The notes: generated by a model not told the origin, from the letters alone. Positions 1-8,282 are shown, counted from the first letter of the stretch. The stretch: DNA of 15,321 bases from DATKWV01 sp035529405 (GCA_035529405.1 DATKWV010000088.1:1-15321); one strand, 5' to 3'. Made by a program: numbers and translations.

Positions 1-80
1 TTTTGCGCCGGCAGCAGTATATGCAGTTTCGCGATAAACAGTCATCGCAAACGGCACCTTCACCGGTCGAATTACTTAAA

Positions 81-533
81 TTACTGCAATGCAGCAATTC
101 GCAGCCAGTATTTTCCGAGGGTGCATACGGCATCAAGAAACTGGCTGAACTCAACGGGCTTTGTAATGAAGGTGTTGGCGCCCTCGGCATAACAGCCCCG
201 CACGTCGGCATCCCGGTCCGAGGTGGTCAGGACTATGACAGGGATGCGTCTCAAATCCTCGTTGGCTTTGATTTTCTTAAGGACCTGACGGCCGTTTATG
301 CCGGGCATATTCAAATCCAGCAGGATAATACCCGGGCGAGGCGCAACCTGTGTGTCCTCGTATCGGCCGTGATGCTCAAGAAAATCCAGGGCCTCCTGGC
401 CATCCCGCGCGACGTAGAGCCTGTTGAGCATTTTGCCTTTTTCAAAGGCTCTGCGGGTCAGGCTTACGTCGTCTTCGTCGTCGTCCACCAGAAGAATCGG
501 GATTTCTCTTTCCTTTTTGCTCTGTTCATTCAT
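81..533 (-). CDS. Single-domain response regulator (Rcp1/CheY-like receiver)
   Basis: The 150-residue protein is a lone receiver domain with no output domain. The acidic pocket is D17-D18-D19, the phospho-acceptor is D73 in LLDLNMPG, the switch threonine is T103 or T104, and the conserved lysine is K125 in ITKP. Its spacing, with a longer loop before D73 (EHHGRYED...), is typical of the Rcp1 family that partners phytochrome-like kinases. The start at 533 is chosen because a G-rich ribosome site (AGGGGG) lies 7 nt upstream. A longer reading frame to 749 would run back into the kinase gene and encodes nothing receiver-like. It begins 16 nt after the kinase stop, so it is the third gene of the operon and the probable phosphoryl acceptor of that kinase. 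Output is probably by protein contact. I saw no clear terminator in the 80 nt left of it. Confidence 0.93.
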   Translation of the reverse strand: MNEQSKKEREIPILLVDDDEDDVSLTRRAFEKGKMLNRLYVARDGQEALDFLEHHGRYEDTQVAPRPGIILLDLNMPGINGRQVLKKIKANEDLRRIPVIVLTTSDRDADVRGCYAEGANTFITKPVEFSQFLDAVCTLGKYWLRIAALQ

Positions 534-549
534 TTTTTTACCCCCTGTA

Positions 550-2064
550 TCAACCTTTATACTTTTCAAGCGTAAAACTGAATGTCGTACCTTTGCCCGG
601 GGTGGATTGTACGCCAATTTCCCCGCGGTGGCGCTGAACGATTTTCTTGCACAACGCCAGGCCGATGCCTGTACCCTTGTACTTTTTGTCGTTGTGCAGC
701 CGCTGAAACACCCCGAAAATCCTTTCGAGGAACTGCTGTTCGATTCCAATGCCGTTGTCCTCTATCGAGAAAGTAACACGGTCGTTGTTTTGGGCGGCTT
801 TAATCTCGATTCTGGGTTTTACGTTATCCCTGCGGTATTTTACGGCGTTTGCGATGATGTTTTCAAAAAGCTGCACCAGCAGGGTGTCCTGTCCGAGGAC
901 ATCGGGCAATTTATCGACAATGATTTCAGCGTTCGTTTCTCTTATGGTTTCAGACAAGTCTTCGAGCGCGCTGTTAACAACCTCATTTGTGTTGACCCGC
1001 CCAAACAGCGCTTCAACGGTGCCTACCCTTGAAAGTTTCAGCAGGTCTTCGATGAGCTTTTTCATTTTGATGCTTGCCCGCTGCATACGGATAATATAAT
1101 CCTTTCCGTTGCCGGGCATCTGTGAGCCGCAGTCTTCCAGTAAAAACTCGCCGAAAGAATGGACCTTTCTGAGAGGCTCCTGCAGGTCGTGAGAGACAAC
1201 ATAAGTGAAGTCTTCGAGTTCCTTGTTGGCCTTTTCCAGCTGCCGATTGCTCAAATTAAGCTCTCTTATGGTCTGGGACAATTTCACACTCATTTGGTTG
1301 AAGGTTTGTGCCAGTGCTCCGATTTCATCCTGCGCGCCGAGTTGTATTTTTCTGCTGAAATCACCGTTGGCCATTGCCACAGCCGCGGCCTTGAGGTCTC
1401 GCAGCGGTCTGGAAATATGCCTTTCAGCCTTTAATGAAACCAACAGACCCACGCCGATATATAAAGGCATTAACAGCAGATTCTGCCACAAGACGGCGGC
1501 TTTTTTTGCGAAAAAGTCGTCCAATGATATATCGACCCGCACAAAACCGGAAAATTGATGTGTCGGCGACTCGGCGGCAATAATATCCTCAAGCTTTTCA
1601 ATTAAAACTTTCGACAAATAACTTCTGATTGGCTTGTCGGAATAGGTGGATGTTTTTTGAATAATCACATCCTCGATGGCCGAAGTGACCAGGTGCAGCT
1701 GCTTTTGCTGGTCCATGTCCCGCAACAAATACTGTTGCTGCTGCATGGATTTGACAAGTTTGCCGTCGGCGAGATAAACGGCGGCGCCGAGGACCTGTTT
1801 GTCACTGAGCGTGGCCTGCAGGGGCTGGTCCAGATTTGTCGGCTCCTGAGACAGAATTCCCAGCACACAGTTTTTGCTGAGGTTTAAGGCCATATATCGT
1901 CCCATTTCATCTATAGCCTGAAGTTGATGCCGGCCCTGTTGGTATGTGGAAACCGATACGCCCAGCACGCTGACAACAAATATCACCAGTATAACTCCGC
2001 AACGGATTCTGCAGCGGAAACTGATGTTTGCCAGACGCTTTTTGATATTATCTATAAGCTCCAT
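550..2064 (-). CDS. Membrane sensor histidine kinase with HAMP domain
   Basis: This is a 504-residue inner-membrane kinase. A first membrane segment (about 22-40) and a second (about 192-210) bracket a roughly 150-residue extracytoplasmic sensor with no motif I can name. A HAMP linker follows (about 211-265), with DEIGALAQTFNQM. A short coiled coil leads to the HisKA domain with H292 in SHDLQEPLRK, the variant common in phytochrome-like kinases that pair with Rcp1-type receivers. The ATPase domain has its N-box around N406, the G1 box DNGIG (436-440) and the G2 box KGTGIGLAL (463-471), all intact. The start overlaps the end of the upstream substrate-binding-like gene by 17 nt, so translation is probably coupled. 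The receiver gene follows 16 nt downstream. The neighbour suggests that a secreted binding protein presents the signal to the sensor domain, which is an inference from context. Confidence 0.94.
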   Translation of the reverse strand: MELIDNIKKRLANISFRCRIRCGVILVIFVVSVLGVSVSTYQQGRHQLQAIDEMGRYMALNLSKNCVLGILSQEPTNLDQPLQATLSDKQVLGAAVYLADGKLVKSMQQQQYLLRDMDQQKQLHLVTSAIEDVIIQKTSTYSDKPIRSYLSKVLIEKLEDIIAAESPTHQFSGFVRVDISLDDFFAKKAAVLWQNLLLMPLYIGVGLLVSLKAERHISRPLRDLKAAAVAMANGDFSRKIQLGAQDEIGALAQTFNQMSVKLSQTIRELNLSNRQLEKANKELEDFTYVVSHDLQEPLRKVHSFGEFLLEDCGSQMPGNGKDYIIRMQRASIKMKKLIEDLLKLSRVGTVEALFGRVNTNEVVNSALEDLSETIRETNAEIIVDKLPDVLGQDTLLVQLFENIIANAVKYRRDNVKPRIEIKAAQNNDRVTFSIEDNGIGIEQQFLERIFGVFQRLHNDKKYKGTGIGLALCKKIVQRHRGEIGVQSTPGKGTTFSFTLEKYKG

Positions 2065-3508
2065 CTTCCCCGAATACCCTTTCCGCTTTTTGCAAGAGCG
2101 ATTTTGGCAATTTGCAGTTCAACCTTTTAATGGTTCGTAAATTCAGTGACACGGAAACAAGCGGTGATATAATAAGGGGCACCGAGTCCGGGTGTTCGAG
2201 GCGCCTGTTTATTAATTCGACGGTTTTTTCGCACAGGGCAGTATTATCTTCGCCTATTCCGCTTACGGCCATCATTGCACCGCGTTTTGTGTAAGGGTGC
2301 ATCATTGCCACCAACATTTTTTTTGTTTGCAGCGATTCTTCCAAAAGAAGCTTTTGTATCGGCTCCACCGACAGGGTCGTGTCCGGAACAACCCATATAC
2401 CACGATAGCGGCTCAATGCCTCGATTATTACCCTGCTTGCATGGCCGGTATCGGAGACGGGCATGGGGACAAACTCGATGTTATTTGGCGGCAGCAGAAG
2501 AGCTTTAATAAGCAGAAGCTCTGTATTTTCGGGATTGTAGGGAACAGCCAGGGTCAGCGGTTTGCTAACCAGCAGGTTCAAGACATTTGTTTGTTCCGAA
2601 GGTTCGGCAAAGACATTCACACCCTCCAGGACGGCACGGCCGGGCGGCAATGGTGTCCGGACAACTACAAAAACCCTGCAGCGGTCTGCGAGTAACCTGC
2701 AATACCGATAAGAATTCGCACCGACAGAAAGAATTATTTCGGATTGCAGGGGCAACAGTTTTTGGGTTAAGTCATCCGGCTTTGTAAACTGGTTCGTATC
2801 TATAACGACCCGGTCTATTGGCGGCAATGCTTCAAGGCATTGCCGCTGCAGGAGTTCATAGGCCTCAACGCCGGTATCAACAACAACAGCTACAGGCCTG
2901 TCCGGTCCTGCGTAGGTCTTTGGGCTGGTATTTACAAGCAGTATTTCCCAGTTGAGGATAACAGCATCATTTTCCAGCAGGTCTGTTTTGGAAAACCGCT
3001 GGCGGCTTTTGGTTGTAAGTTTCAGGCCGAATTCCTTTGCCTGCCTGAGCACCTGGGCGGTCTTTTGGGTATCAGAGTTGTCGTCTATGGCGACTACTTT
3101 TGCGGCATTGGGCTGCAGGTAGGACAACGCGTGAAAAGGACCTGCTTCGTTCAGCAGGTCCGTATCGTAAACTGCGATAATATTGGCGACATTGAGCGAC
3201 TGGCAGAATTCTCTGGCCCTGTGTCCTATTGAGCAAACAATATCGGGGCCGAAAGCAGTCAGGTGCTCACCGGCGAGCCTGTCATCGGCTTCGAGGTCGA
3301 GGGCAAAACTTTTCACTTGCAGTTTATTCTGGAGGCGGCTGACAATTGCATCATTAAGGTCGGCATAGGGTTTTATTTGTTTTAGATAGGTAATTGCCAG
3401 GCGATGTTTTTCGGCCGCTTGTGAAGTGTGCGGCAAAGATAAAAACAGCATTACCGCTGCTGCTGCGGCAATACTGAAAGCTTTTTTAAATTGCTTTTCC
3501 GGCTTCAT
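2048..3508 (-). CDS. Secreted ABC-type substrate-binding-like protein
   Basis: The 486-residue protein starts with a lysine-rich n-region, an alanine-rich hydrophobic core (about 10-25) and an A-A cleavage site near residue 32, so it is probably exported to the periplasm. The part from about 200 to 475 follows the two-lobe plan of the TrpX-like ABC substrate-binding family (PF04392). One lobe runs through SEIILSVGANSYRYC, then comes the interlobe strand LTLAVPYNPENTELL, and the second lobe includes GIWVVPDTTLS and TKRGAMMAVSGIGED. The N-terminal part (about 33-190) looks like an extra, partial copy of the first lobe (PDIVCSIGHRAREFC resembles the later SEIILSVGANSYRYC). No permease or ATPase gene is nearby. 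The kinase start overlaps this gene, so a sensory role for this binding protein is more likely than transport. No Shine-Dalgarno sequence precedes the ATG. The family call is moderate and rests on pattern only. Confidence 0.85.
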   Translation of the reverse strand: MKPEKQFKKAFSIAAAAAVMLFLSLPHTSQAAEKHRLAITYLKQIKPYADLNDAIVSRLQNKLQVKSFALDLEADDRLAGEHLTAFGPDIVCSIGHRAREFCQSLNVANIIAVYDTDLLNEAGPFHALSYLQPNAAKVVAIDDNSDTQKTAQVLRQAKEFGLKLTTKSRQRFSKTDLLENDAVILNWEILLVNTSPKTYAGPDRPVAVVVDTGVEAYELLQRQCLEALPPIDRVVIDTNQFTKPDDLTQKLLPLQSEIILSVGANSYRYCRLLADRCRVFVVVRTPLPPGRAVLEGVNVFAEPSEQTNVLNLLVSKPLTLAVPYNPENTELLLIKALLLPPNNIEFVPMPVSDTGHASRVIIEALSRYRGIWVVPDTTLSVEPIQKLLLEESLQTKKMLVAMMHPYTKRGAMMAVSGIGEDNTALCEKTVELINRRLEHPDSVPLIISPLVSVSLNLRTIKRLNCKLPKSLLQKAERVFGEDGAYR

Positions 3509-3833
3509 TCAGATGCGCAGTCTCTTTTTATATCCCAAGCCCCCAGGAAAATTGACAGGGCCTTAAGTCTTTTCTTAACCGTACAATAACCACGTTTTAG
3601 TCGTCAATTTCGAGCTGGGGCTTTATGAGTAAATTACATCCTGAAAGTATCGGGGGGGCACCACTGCAGCAGCAACCAACCGGGAAAAAGCACTGCAAAA
3701 TTACTGAAAAGCCCCGGCGCGGCTGCTTCCGATAAAAAGCAAGGTAAAAGGATTGGCAATGCAGTGACAGGGTCGGTTTAATGTCAGCCTGTAAAATTGT
3801 TCGGGATTTTTCCGGACAGCCTGGGATGAAGCG
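3509..3833. other. Gene-free spacer upstream of the sensor operon
   Basis: These 325 nt lie between the start of the substrate-binding-like gene and the transporter remnant. They should hold the promoter of the leftward operon. On the minus strand I see a TTGACG (3602-3607) without a good -10 element at the right distance, and a TATAAA about 15-20 nt before the ATG without a matching -35. Neither is convincing. A second gene-free stretch (3999-4287) lies between the remnant and the reductase gene, and I see no clear signal in it. Confidence 0.4.
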
Positions 3834-3998
3834 TTAGAGACCCCAAAGGATTGAAGTTTTGGAGAAAAAGGTCCCAGCAACGCAGGCGGTCAGCAGACAT
3901 GTTAGGGTCGCAGCCAAAAGAGCACGCAATGCAACAGATGTTATATTGCGTGTTTTTTCCTTAGCCAAAGCGCTTACACCTCCTACAAAAATGTCCAT
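3834..3998 (-). pseudogene. C-terminal remnant of a concentrative nucleoside transporter (CNT/NupC-like)
   Basis: The last 54 codons of an open frame here read DIFVGGVSALAKEKT, then an Arg/Asn/Ile stretch, then VALRALLAATLTCLLTACVAGTFF. This is the signature end of CNT-family nucleoside permeases, whose terminal region has the form IxVGGxxALAPE(R/K)...LGLRALxxxTLAxxMTAxxAG. A full CNT protein has about 400 residues, but here the recognisable part is only the last 50 or so. The codons just upstream (positions 4000-4030) still faintly resemble the preceding CNT helix but appear to have lost several residues. Beyond that the sequence is unlike a transporter and has no hydrophobic helices. I read it as the 3' stump of a deleted gene, not as an expressed small protein. 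It may mark an old rearrangement between the sensor operon and the reductase gene. Confidence 0.6.
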
Positions 3999-4287
3999 AT
4001 CAGCCTCGCGCAGACCAGCGTATAGACTAACAGCCGTAAACAGCGGATTGAAGACTAAAGCTGCGTAGAATTTTGGCCGGCGGGCTGCAATTATAAAACA
4101 GGTATATTGGCTGCACGTCTGATACCAATCCAAAGGGTGAAAAAAGGTTGACACCGCAGGCCAGGAGGGCTAAAAAACCACAGGGCAGGAGAATGAAAGG
4201 TGTTTTTTCGAAAAACGAAGAAGGTCCTTAAAATGCTAAAACAAATGTGACCGCAGAAAAACTGGTGGTTATACGACGCCAATATCA

Positions 4288-5253
4288 ATGATGAAAGTAC
4301 TTATATATGGCGGCGGCGCGGTAGGATTGGGCATTGCAAGCTGCCTGTTGAAATCAGGGGCCGCGGTGGATATTATCGCCAGAGAAAACACGATTAAGTG
4401 CCTGCGGGAAAAAGGCTTGCGAAGAAACGGCATTTTCGGCGATTATTACGCCCGCAGCACAGGATTCGGCAGTTACGCCGGTCTGGATGAAATTCAAAAT
4501 AAAAAGTACGACTATGTTCTGGTTTGCACCAAATCTTTCGATTCCTTCCAGGCGGCAAAAGACCTGTCCGGGCATACCCTGCTGCTGAACGAAGATGCGA
4601 AGATAGTGCTGTTCCAAAACGGCTGGGGCAACGCAGAAATATTTTCGCGTTTCTTCAGGGCTGAGCAAATCTACAACGCACGTGTTATCACGGGATTCAC
4701 AAGGTCGTCCCCGAATGAGGTAACGATAACGGTGCACGCTGACTCGGTGCATATAGGCAGTATGTACAACAAAGACATTGGTTCTATGGAAAGTCTGTGT
4801 GCACTTATAACAAACGGCGACCTGCCCTGCCGAACAACAAAATATATAGCCAAAGACCTGTGGGCAAAAATGCTTTATAATTGCGCCTTGAATGCTTTAG
4901 GGGCCATCCTTGATGTGCCTTACGGTGTATTGGGCGAATGCGACAGCACAAAAACCATAATGAACGAGGTGGTGCAGGAAATATTTGCTGTCATGACAAA
5001 AGCAGGCTATGGGACCCACCGGGAAAGCGCGGAGGATTTTCTCAAAGAGTTTTATGGAAAACTAATCCCCGATACCTTCGAGCACAAATCATCAACGCTG
5101 CAGAGCATTCTGGCAAAAAAGAAAACCGAAATTGACGCCCTCAACGGTGCTGTAATCGCGCTGGCCGACAAGCACAACGTGAAGGTACCGTACAATTCAT
5201 TGCTTTACAATATCATAAAGTTCATCGAAGACAGATATTGCAAAGGTAACTAA
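4288..5253 (+). CDS. Ketopantoate reductase-like (PanE/ApbA family) NAD(P)H oxidoreductase
   Basis: The 321-residue protein opens with a Rossmann dinucleotide-binding strand and glycine loop, GGGAVG at 8-13. It carries the conserved features of the 2-dehydropantoate 2-reductase family in order: CTKS (80-83), FQNG (109-112), the catalytic lysine and asparagine K194 and N198 in DLWAKMLYNCALNALGAI, and the substrate-binding segment SST...KKKTEIDALNG with E281. All expected catalytic residues are present, so it is probably an active cytosolic NADPH-dependent 2-oxoacid reductase. The family includes many members not dedicated to pantothenate synthesis, and no panB, panC or panD gene is nearby, so I do not assign the symbol. 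Two ATGs are adjacent (4288 and 4291) and neither has a clear Shine-Dalgarno sequence. The gene stands alone and converges on the cyclophilin-like gene. Confidence 0.92.
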   Translation: MMKVLIYGGGAVGLGIASCLLKSGAAVDIIARENTIKCLREKGLRRNGIFGDYYARSTGFGSYAGLDEIQNKKYDYVLVCTKSFDSFQAAKDLSGHTLLLNEDAKIVLFQNGWGNAEIFSRFFRAEQIYNARVITGFTRSSPNEVTITVHADSVHIGSMYNKDIGSMESLCALITNGDLPCRTTKYIAKDLWAKMLYNCALNALGAILDVPYGVLGECDSTKTIMNEVVQEIFAVMTKAGYGTHRESAEDFLKEFYGKLIPDTFEHKSSTLQSILAKKKTEIDALNGAVIALADKHNVKVPYNSLLYNIIKFIEDRYCKGN

Positions 5254-5300
5254 TTGACTACCCAAGGGCTGCGCGGCTTTGATAAGAAACAAGCAAGTGA

Positions 5301-5326
5301 TTGCCTTAGGTGCAACGGTTTTTTTT
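5301..5326 (+). terminator. Probable terminator of the reductase gene
   Basis: An imperfect hairpin (TTGC-C-TTAG-G-T-GCAA, 5301-5315, with one bulged base) is followed after CGG by eight consecutive T residues (5319-5326). It starts 48 nt after the reductase stop codon, at the junction with the convergent gene whose stop codon touches the T-run. The stem is short, so the call leans on the T-run and the position. Confidence 0.5.
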
Positions 5327-5699
5327 ATGCCGGTTCAATCGAAACAGAGTCACCGCTGTTGACATTCCATAAGGCAGAGAAATCATCCGTTATATGCCCG
5401 ACAACGTTGACCGGTGAGGCGGCACGAATTTCTGTTTTGTTTGAGGCCGGCGTTTTGCCGAAAAATATGCAAAAGGCCTTTCCCGGCGGCCAATAACCTA
5501 ACTGACCGGCGTGCAATATGTCGGTATTTTCCTGTTCAAGCGGGGCACTTACAGGAATGGTAAAATATACCTCTCCGCCCCAGCGCTGTGCCGCAGCGCG
5601 TATCGGAAGCGCGCCTATTACGGCCTTTGCTGTAACACTGTCATTAAGCACGGCCCCGATTTGGAAGCTGCCTGAGGTTATTTTGATTTGTGTTGCCAT
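5325..5699 (-). CDS. Cyclophilin-like small protein (TM1367/PF04126-type)
   Basis: The 124-residue soluble protein matches the plan of the small cyclophilin-like family typified by Thermotoga TM1367. It has an N-terminal strand pair (QIKITSGSFQIGAVLNDS), a helix containing LPIRAAAQRWGGEVYFTIP, and the hallmark glycine-proline turn LGYWPPGKAFCIFFGKTP. It ends with an INVVG-like strand (SPVNVVGHITDD) and a final helix and strand. The length is normal for the family, whose members have a cyclophilin-like barrel but no proven isomerase activity. The function is unknown. It lies 175 nt downstream of the hybrid kinase on the same strand, with a GC-rich palindrome between, so it may have its own transcript. 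No strong Shine-Dalgarno sequence is seen at the ATG (an AAGG lies rather far upstream). Confidence 0.85.
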   Translation of the reverse strand: MATQIKITSGSFQIGAVLNDSVTAKAVIGALPIRAAAQRWGGEVYFTIPVSAPLEQENTDILHAGQLGYWPPGKAFCIFFGKTPASNKTEIRAASPVNVVGHITDDFSALWNVNSGDSVSIEPA

Positions 5700-5836
5700 T
5701 TTATACTGGTTATAACCTTATCCGAACTGTTTTCCATAACGCCGGCGCTGAAGTATCTGTAATTATACCTCCTGGGGCGGCCTTTGCTGCTGGTATTTCT
5801 GTTGAAGAACCTTAAACCAAGCGGGGCAACGGCGCT

Positions 5837-5850
5837 AACCGCCGGCGGTT
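5837..5850. repeat. 14-nt perfect palindrome downstream of the hybrid kinase
   Basis: AACCGCCGGCGGTT is self-complementary and lies 25 nt beyond the hybrid kinase stop. In RNA it could form a 5-bp stem with a CCGG loop. No T-run follows on the minus strand, so it is not a standard intrinsic terminator. It could be a processing or binding site, or chance in GC-rich sequence. Confidence 0.35.
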
Positions 5851-5874
5851 TTCCAGGTTTGGCCGGGAGACGGC

Positions 5875-8223
5875 TTATAACTGCCGACTATGGCGGTATT
5901 TCTCAATTTTGCTGATGAGAATATGGTTATCAACGGGTTTGGAAATATAATCGGTAAAACCGTAAGCCAGTAATTCCTCACGGTCGCTTATCATGGCCTT
6001 GGCAGTAAGCGCAATGATGGGAACGACCTTGCCTGAAGATTGTTTCACTATCCGGTCAAAAGCCTCGTAGCCGTCCATAACCGGCATCATAATGTCCATC
6101 AAAACAATATCCGGGGAGGTTTCAAAGTATTTGTCAACGACATCGCGGCCGTCTTTTGCGAAGATTAAGCGGTAGCGGGATTCGAGCATCATGGCAATTG
6201 CGGCCCTGCTGAATTCATCGTCCTCGGCAATGAGTATTTTGGGCATATCCCGGCAGGTTCCGGTTTCGGTCGATTGTGCGAACTCAGGGACACTATCTGC
6301 GCGGTCAGGCAGCTTTTGCACAATTTGGTCGATATTGTCGGGCCGGCTTGCCGGGGTGGTCTTCAAGGGCAGGTAAAAAGTGACCGTTGTGCCTTCGCCC
6401 GACCGGCTTTGGGCGTTTATTTGCCCGCCCAGAAGCTGAACCATTTTTTTACAAATCGCCAAACCAAGACCTGTACCCTGGTACTTTCGCGTTGTTGAGC
6501 CGTCCAATTGAGTAAACTCTTCAAAGATATGACTAATATCATGCTCGCTTATGCCGATACCCGTATCCGAGACCTCAAAATATAACTTTTGCTGTTGGGC
6601 ATATATTTTCAAAACAACCCTGCCGCGGTCGGTAAACTTTACCGCGTTACCGATAATATTAAGCAGTACCTGATGCAGTTTCTGCATATCCGATACTATG
6701 GTTTCGGGCACGGAGGAGTTTTTTTGCACAAGAAATTTTATGCCTTTATCCTTCGTAAGAGTCATCCCGATATTAGTGATGGCCTCGATGACATCACACA
6801 GCGCGAAAGCCTCAAATTTCACTTCCATTTTGCCGGATTCGATCTTGGATAAATCCAGCAGCTGGTTGATTAATTCCAACAGTCTGCGGCCGCTGCTGTG
6901 TATCATTTCGAGTCCGTCCATCTGCCTGGGGGTGAGGTTTTGGGTATCATGCTGGCGGAGCATTTTGGATATGCCGATAATTGCATTCATGGGCGTTCTT
7001 ATTTCATGACTCATGTTCGCCAGGAACTGACTTTTTGCCTTATTAGCCGACTCGGCGGCTTCCTTTGCCCGTCGGAGATGCTCTTCGGCCAGCTTTCGGT
7101 GGGCAGCCTCGCTCAGTGCCGCAGCGATGCCGTCAATGAGGTCACGTTCTTCTTTAAGAAATGGGCCTTCGTCAAGTAAAGACCGCTGCCGGAGGTAGCA
7201 GACCTGGATATAGCCGTGCCGACGGCCGTTGAGGATAATGTCGCTTGTCTGGCTCCATGCAGTTTCTTCGAAGGCCTGTGAAAGGTACTGCCTGGCATCA
7301 AAACATATTCTGGCACAGGTAATTTCGGGATAATGCCAGCAGGCGGGAATGGCTGATACGACATCGCGGAAAACCTCGTCAAGGCTTTCCCGCTTTCGAA
7401 TGGATTCGGCGACGGCATAGAGGCAGTCAAGGTCTTTGACCCGCTCCTGTAAATCATGATTGGATTTGTGCAGCTGCTGTTGTTTTGCCTGAAGCTGCTG
7501 GTTGGCGGCGGCCAGTTGTTGATTGGCTGCCTTAAGCTGTTGTTCGTGTGCCCGCAGTTGCTGATTGGCAGCGGCAAGCTGCTGTTCCCGAGCCTGCAGC
7601 TGTTGATTGGCTGAGTCAAGCTGCTGATTTGAAGCTCTTAACTGTTGATTGGTGGCCTCCAGTTGCTGTTCGTGCGCCCGCAGCTGCAGATTGGCATTTT
7701 CGAGCTGGCGGTCACGAGCCTGCAACTGCTGGATAGTTGCATCAAGCTGTTGATTACTGGCTTTAAGCTGCTGTTCGTGTGCGAGAAGCTGCTGGTTGGC
7801 GGCGGCAAGCTGCTGCTCGCGCGCCCGCATCTGCTGATTGGCTGAGTCAAGCTGTTGATTTGCAGCCCTTAGCTGCTGATTGGTGGCTTCCAATTGCTGT
7901 TCGTGCGCCCGCAACTGCAGATTGGCATTTTCCAGCTGCCGGTCACGAGCCTGCAACTGCCGGATAGTAGCATCAAGCTGCTGATTGGCAGTTTTCAGTT
8001 CGAAATTAACAGCCTGTAACTGCTGTTCGTGGGCCAGCAACTGCTTGTTTACGGCTTCGAGCTGCTGCTGGCGAGCCTGCAGCTGAGCAACGATTGTTTT
8101 CAGGCGCGGGTCGGCAACTTTCGGCCTGGTGCCGGGGGCTTGAGCATAACCGGTTTTGGCCGGCCTTAAAGGCTCAACGACATCCGGCTTTGTTTTTTTC
8201 AGATTCTCCTGTGTTTCGGTCAT
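5875..8223 (-). CDS. Soluble hybrid histidine kinase with giant heptad coiled coil, GAF-like, HisKA, ATPase and receiver domains
   Basis: The 782-residue protein has no membrane segment. Residues 1-48 are a low-complexity leader. Residues 49-265 are 31 unbroken heptads of the form xAxxQQL, predicted to be one long coiled coil of roughly 30 nm. Residues 266-385 look like a GAF-type sensor (LDCLYAVAESI...LDEVF, then SEAAHRKLAEE). HisKA has H406 in NMSHEIRTPMNAIIG. The ATPase domain has N526, DTGIGI (553-558) and GTGLGLAICKKM. The C-terminal receiver has D668 and D669, phospho-acceptor D710 in VLMDIMMPVMDG, T740 and K762. All catalytic residues are present. There is no Hpt domain, so phosphotransfer onward needs a separate Hpt protein, and one is encoded at 11639-12028. 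No Shine-Dalgarno sequence precedes the ATG, but a good promoter lies about 60 nt upstream. Confidence 0.95.
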   Translation of the reverse strand: MTETQENLKKTKPDVVEPLRPAKTGYAQAPGTRPKVADPRLKTIVAQLQARQQQLEAVNKQLLAHEQQLQAVNFELKTANQQLDATIRQLQARDRQLENANLQLRAHEQQLEATNQQLRAANQQLDSANQQMRAREQQLAAANQQLLAHEQQLKASNQQLDATIQQLQARDRQLENANLQLRAHEQQLEATNQQLRASNQQLDSANQQLQAREQQLAAANQQLRAHEQQLKAANQQLAAANQQLQAKQQQLHKSNHDLQERVKDLDCLYAVAESIRKRESLDEVFRDVVSAIPACWHYPEITCARICFDARQYLSQAFEETAWSQTSDIILNGRRHGYIQVCYLRQRSLLDEGPFLKEERDLIDGIAAALSEAAHRKLAEEHLRRAKEAAESANKAKSQFLANMSHEIRTPMNAIIGISKMLRQHDTQNLTPRQMDGLEMIHSSGRRLLELINQLLDLSKIESGKMEVKFEAFALCDVIEAITNIGMTLTKDKGIKFLVQKNSSVPETIVSDMQKLHQVLLNIIGNAVKFTDRGRVVLKIYAQQQKLYFEVSDTGIGISEHDISHIFEEFTQLDGSTTRKYQGTGLGLAICKKMVQLLGGQINAQSRSGEGTTVTFYLPLKTTPASRPDNIDQIVQKLPDRADSVPEFAQSTETGTCRDMPKILIAEDDEFSRAAIAMMLESRYRLIFAKDGRDVVDKYFETSPDIVLMDIMMPVMDGYEAFDRIVKQSSGKVVPIIALTAKAMISDREELLAYGFTDYISKPVDNHILISKIEKYRHSRQL
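7429..8079 (-). repeat. In-gene 21-nt heptad repeat tract with a 231-bp tandem duplication
   Basis: The codons for 31 consecutive heptads repeat every 21 nt, mostly as variants of a CAA/CAG-CAG-CTG core. On top of this is a larger unit of 11 heptads (77 residues, 231 bp): residues 84-160 (7744-7974) and 161-237 (7513-7743) share the same order DATI-QARD-ENAN-RAHE-EATN-RA(A/S)N-DSAN-xARE-AAAN-xAHE-KA(S/A)N. The two copies differ at only a handful of residues but at more synonymous sites, so the duplication is not brand new and has been kept in frame. Confidence 0.9.
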
Positions 8224-8282
8224 ACGATTTAATCAATAAAAATCGGACCATGCCCGTATTTGAGCAGCCAGAGTGAATAACA

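Noticed and set aside
424..1032. Plus-strand open frame of 202 codons antisense to the left operon
   Set aside because: It lies opposite the well-defined kinase and receiver coding sequence, has no family resemblance and is a shadow of the real genes.
3656..3672. Second possible sigma54 promoter (GGGCAC-CACTG-CAGCA, plus strand)
   Set aside because: The GG-N10-GC spacing is right, but the -12 box is poor and no plus-strand gene follows for more than 600 nt.
4091..4288. Minus-strand open frame of 65 codons upstream of the transporter remnant
   Set aside because: It was considered as the missing N-terminal part of the nucleoside transporter, but it shows no CNT motif or membrane helix pattern and has no ribosome site.
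7113..7967. Several repetitive open frames on both strands across the coiled-coil region
   Set aside because: They are out-of-frame readings of the 21-nt heptad repeat of the hybrid kinase gene, which removes stop codons in all frames.
7429..8079. Regular repeats suggestive of a CRISPR array
   Set aside because: The repeats are contiguous 21-nt units without unique spacers and lie inside an intact reading frame coding for heptads.
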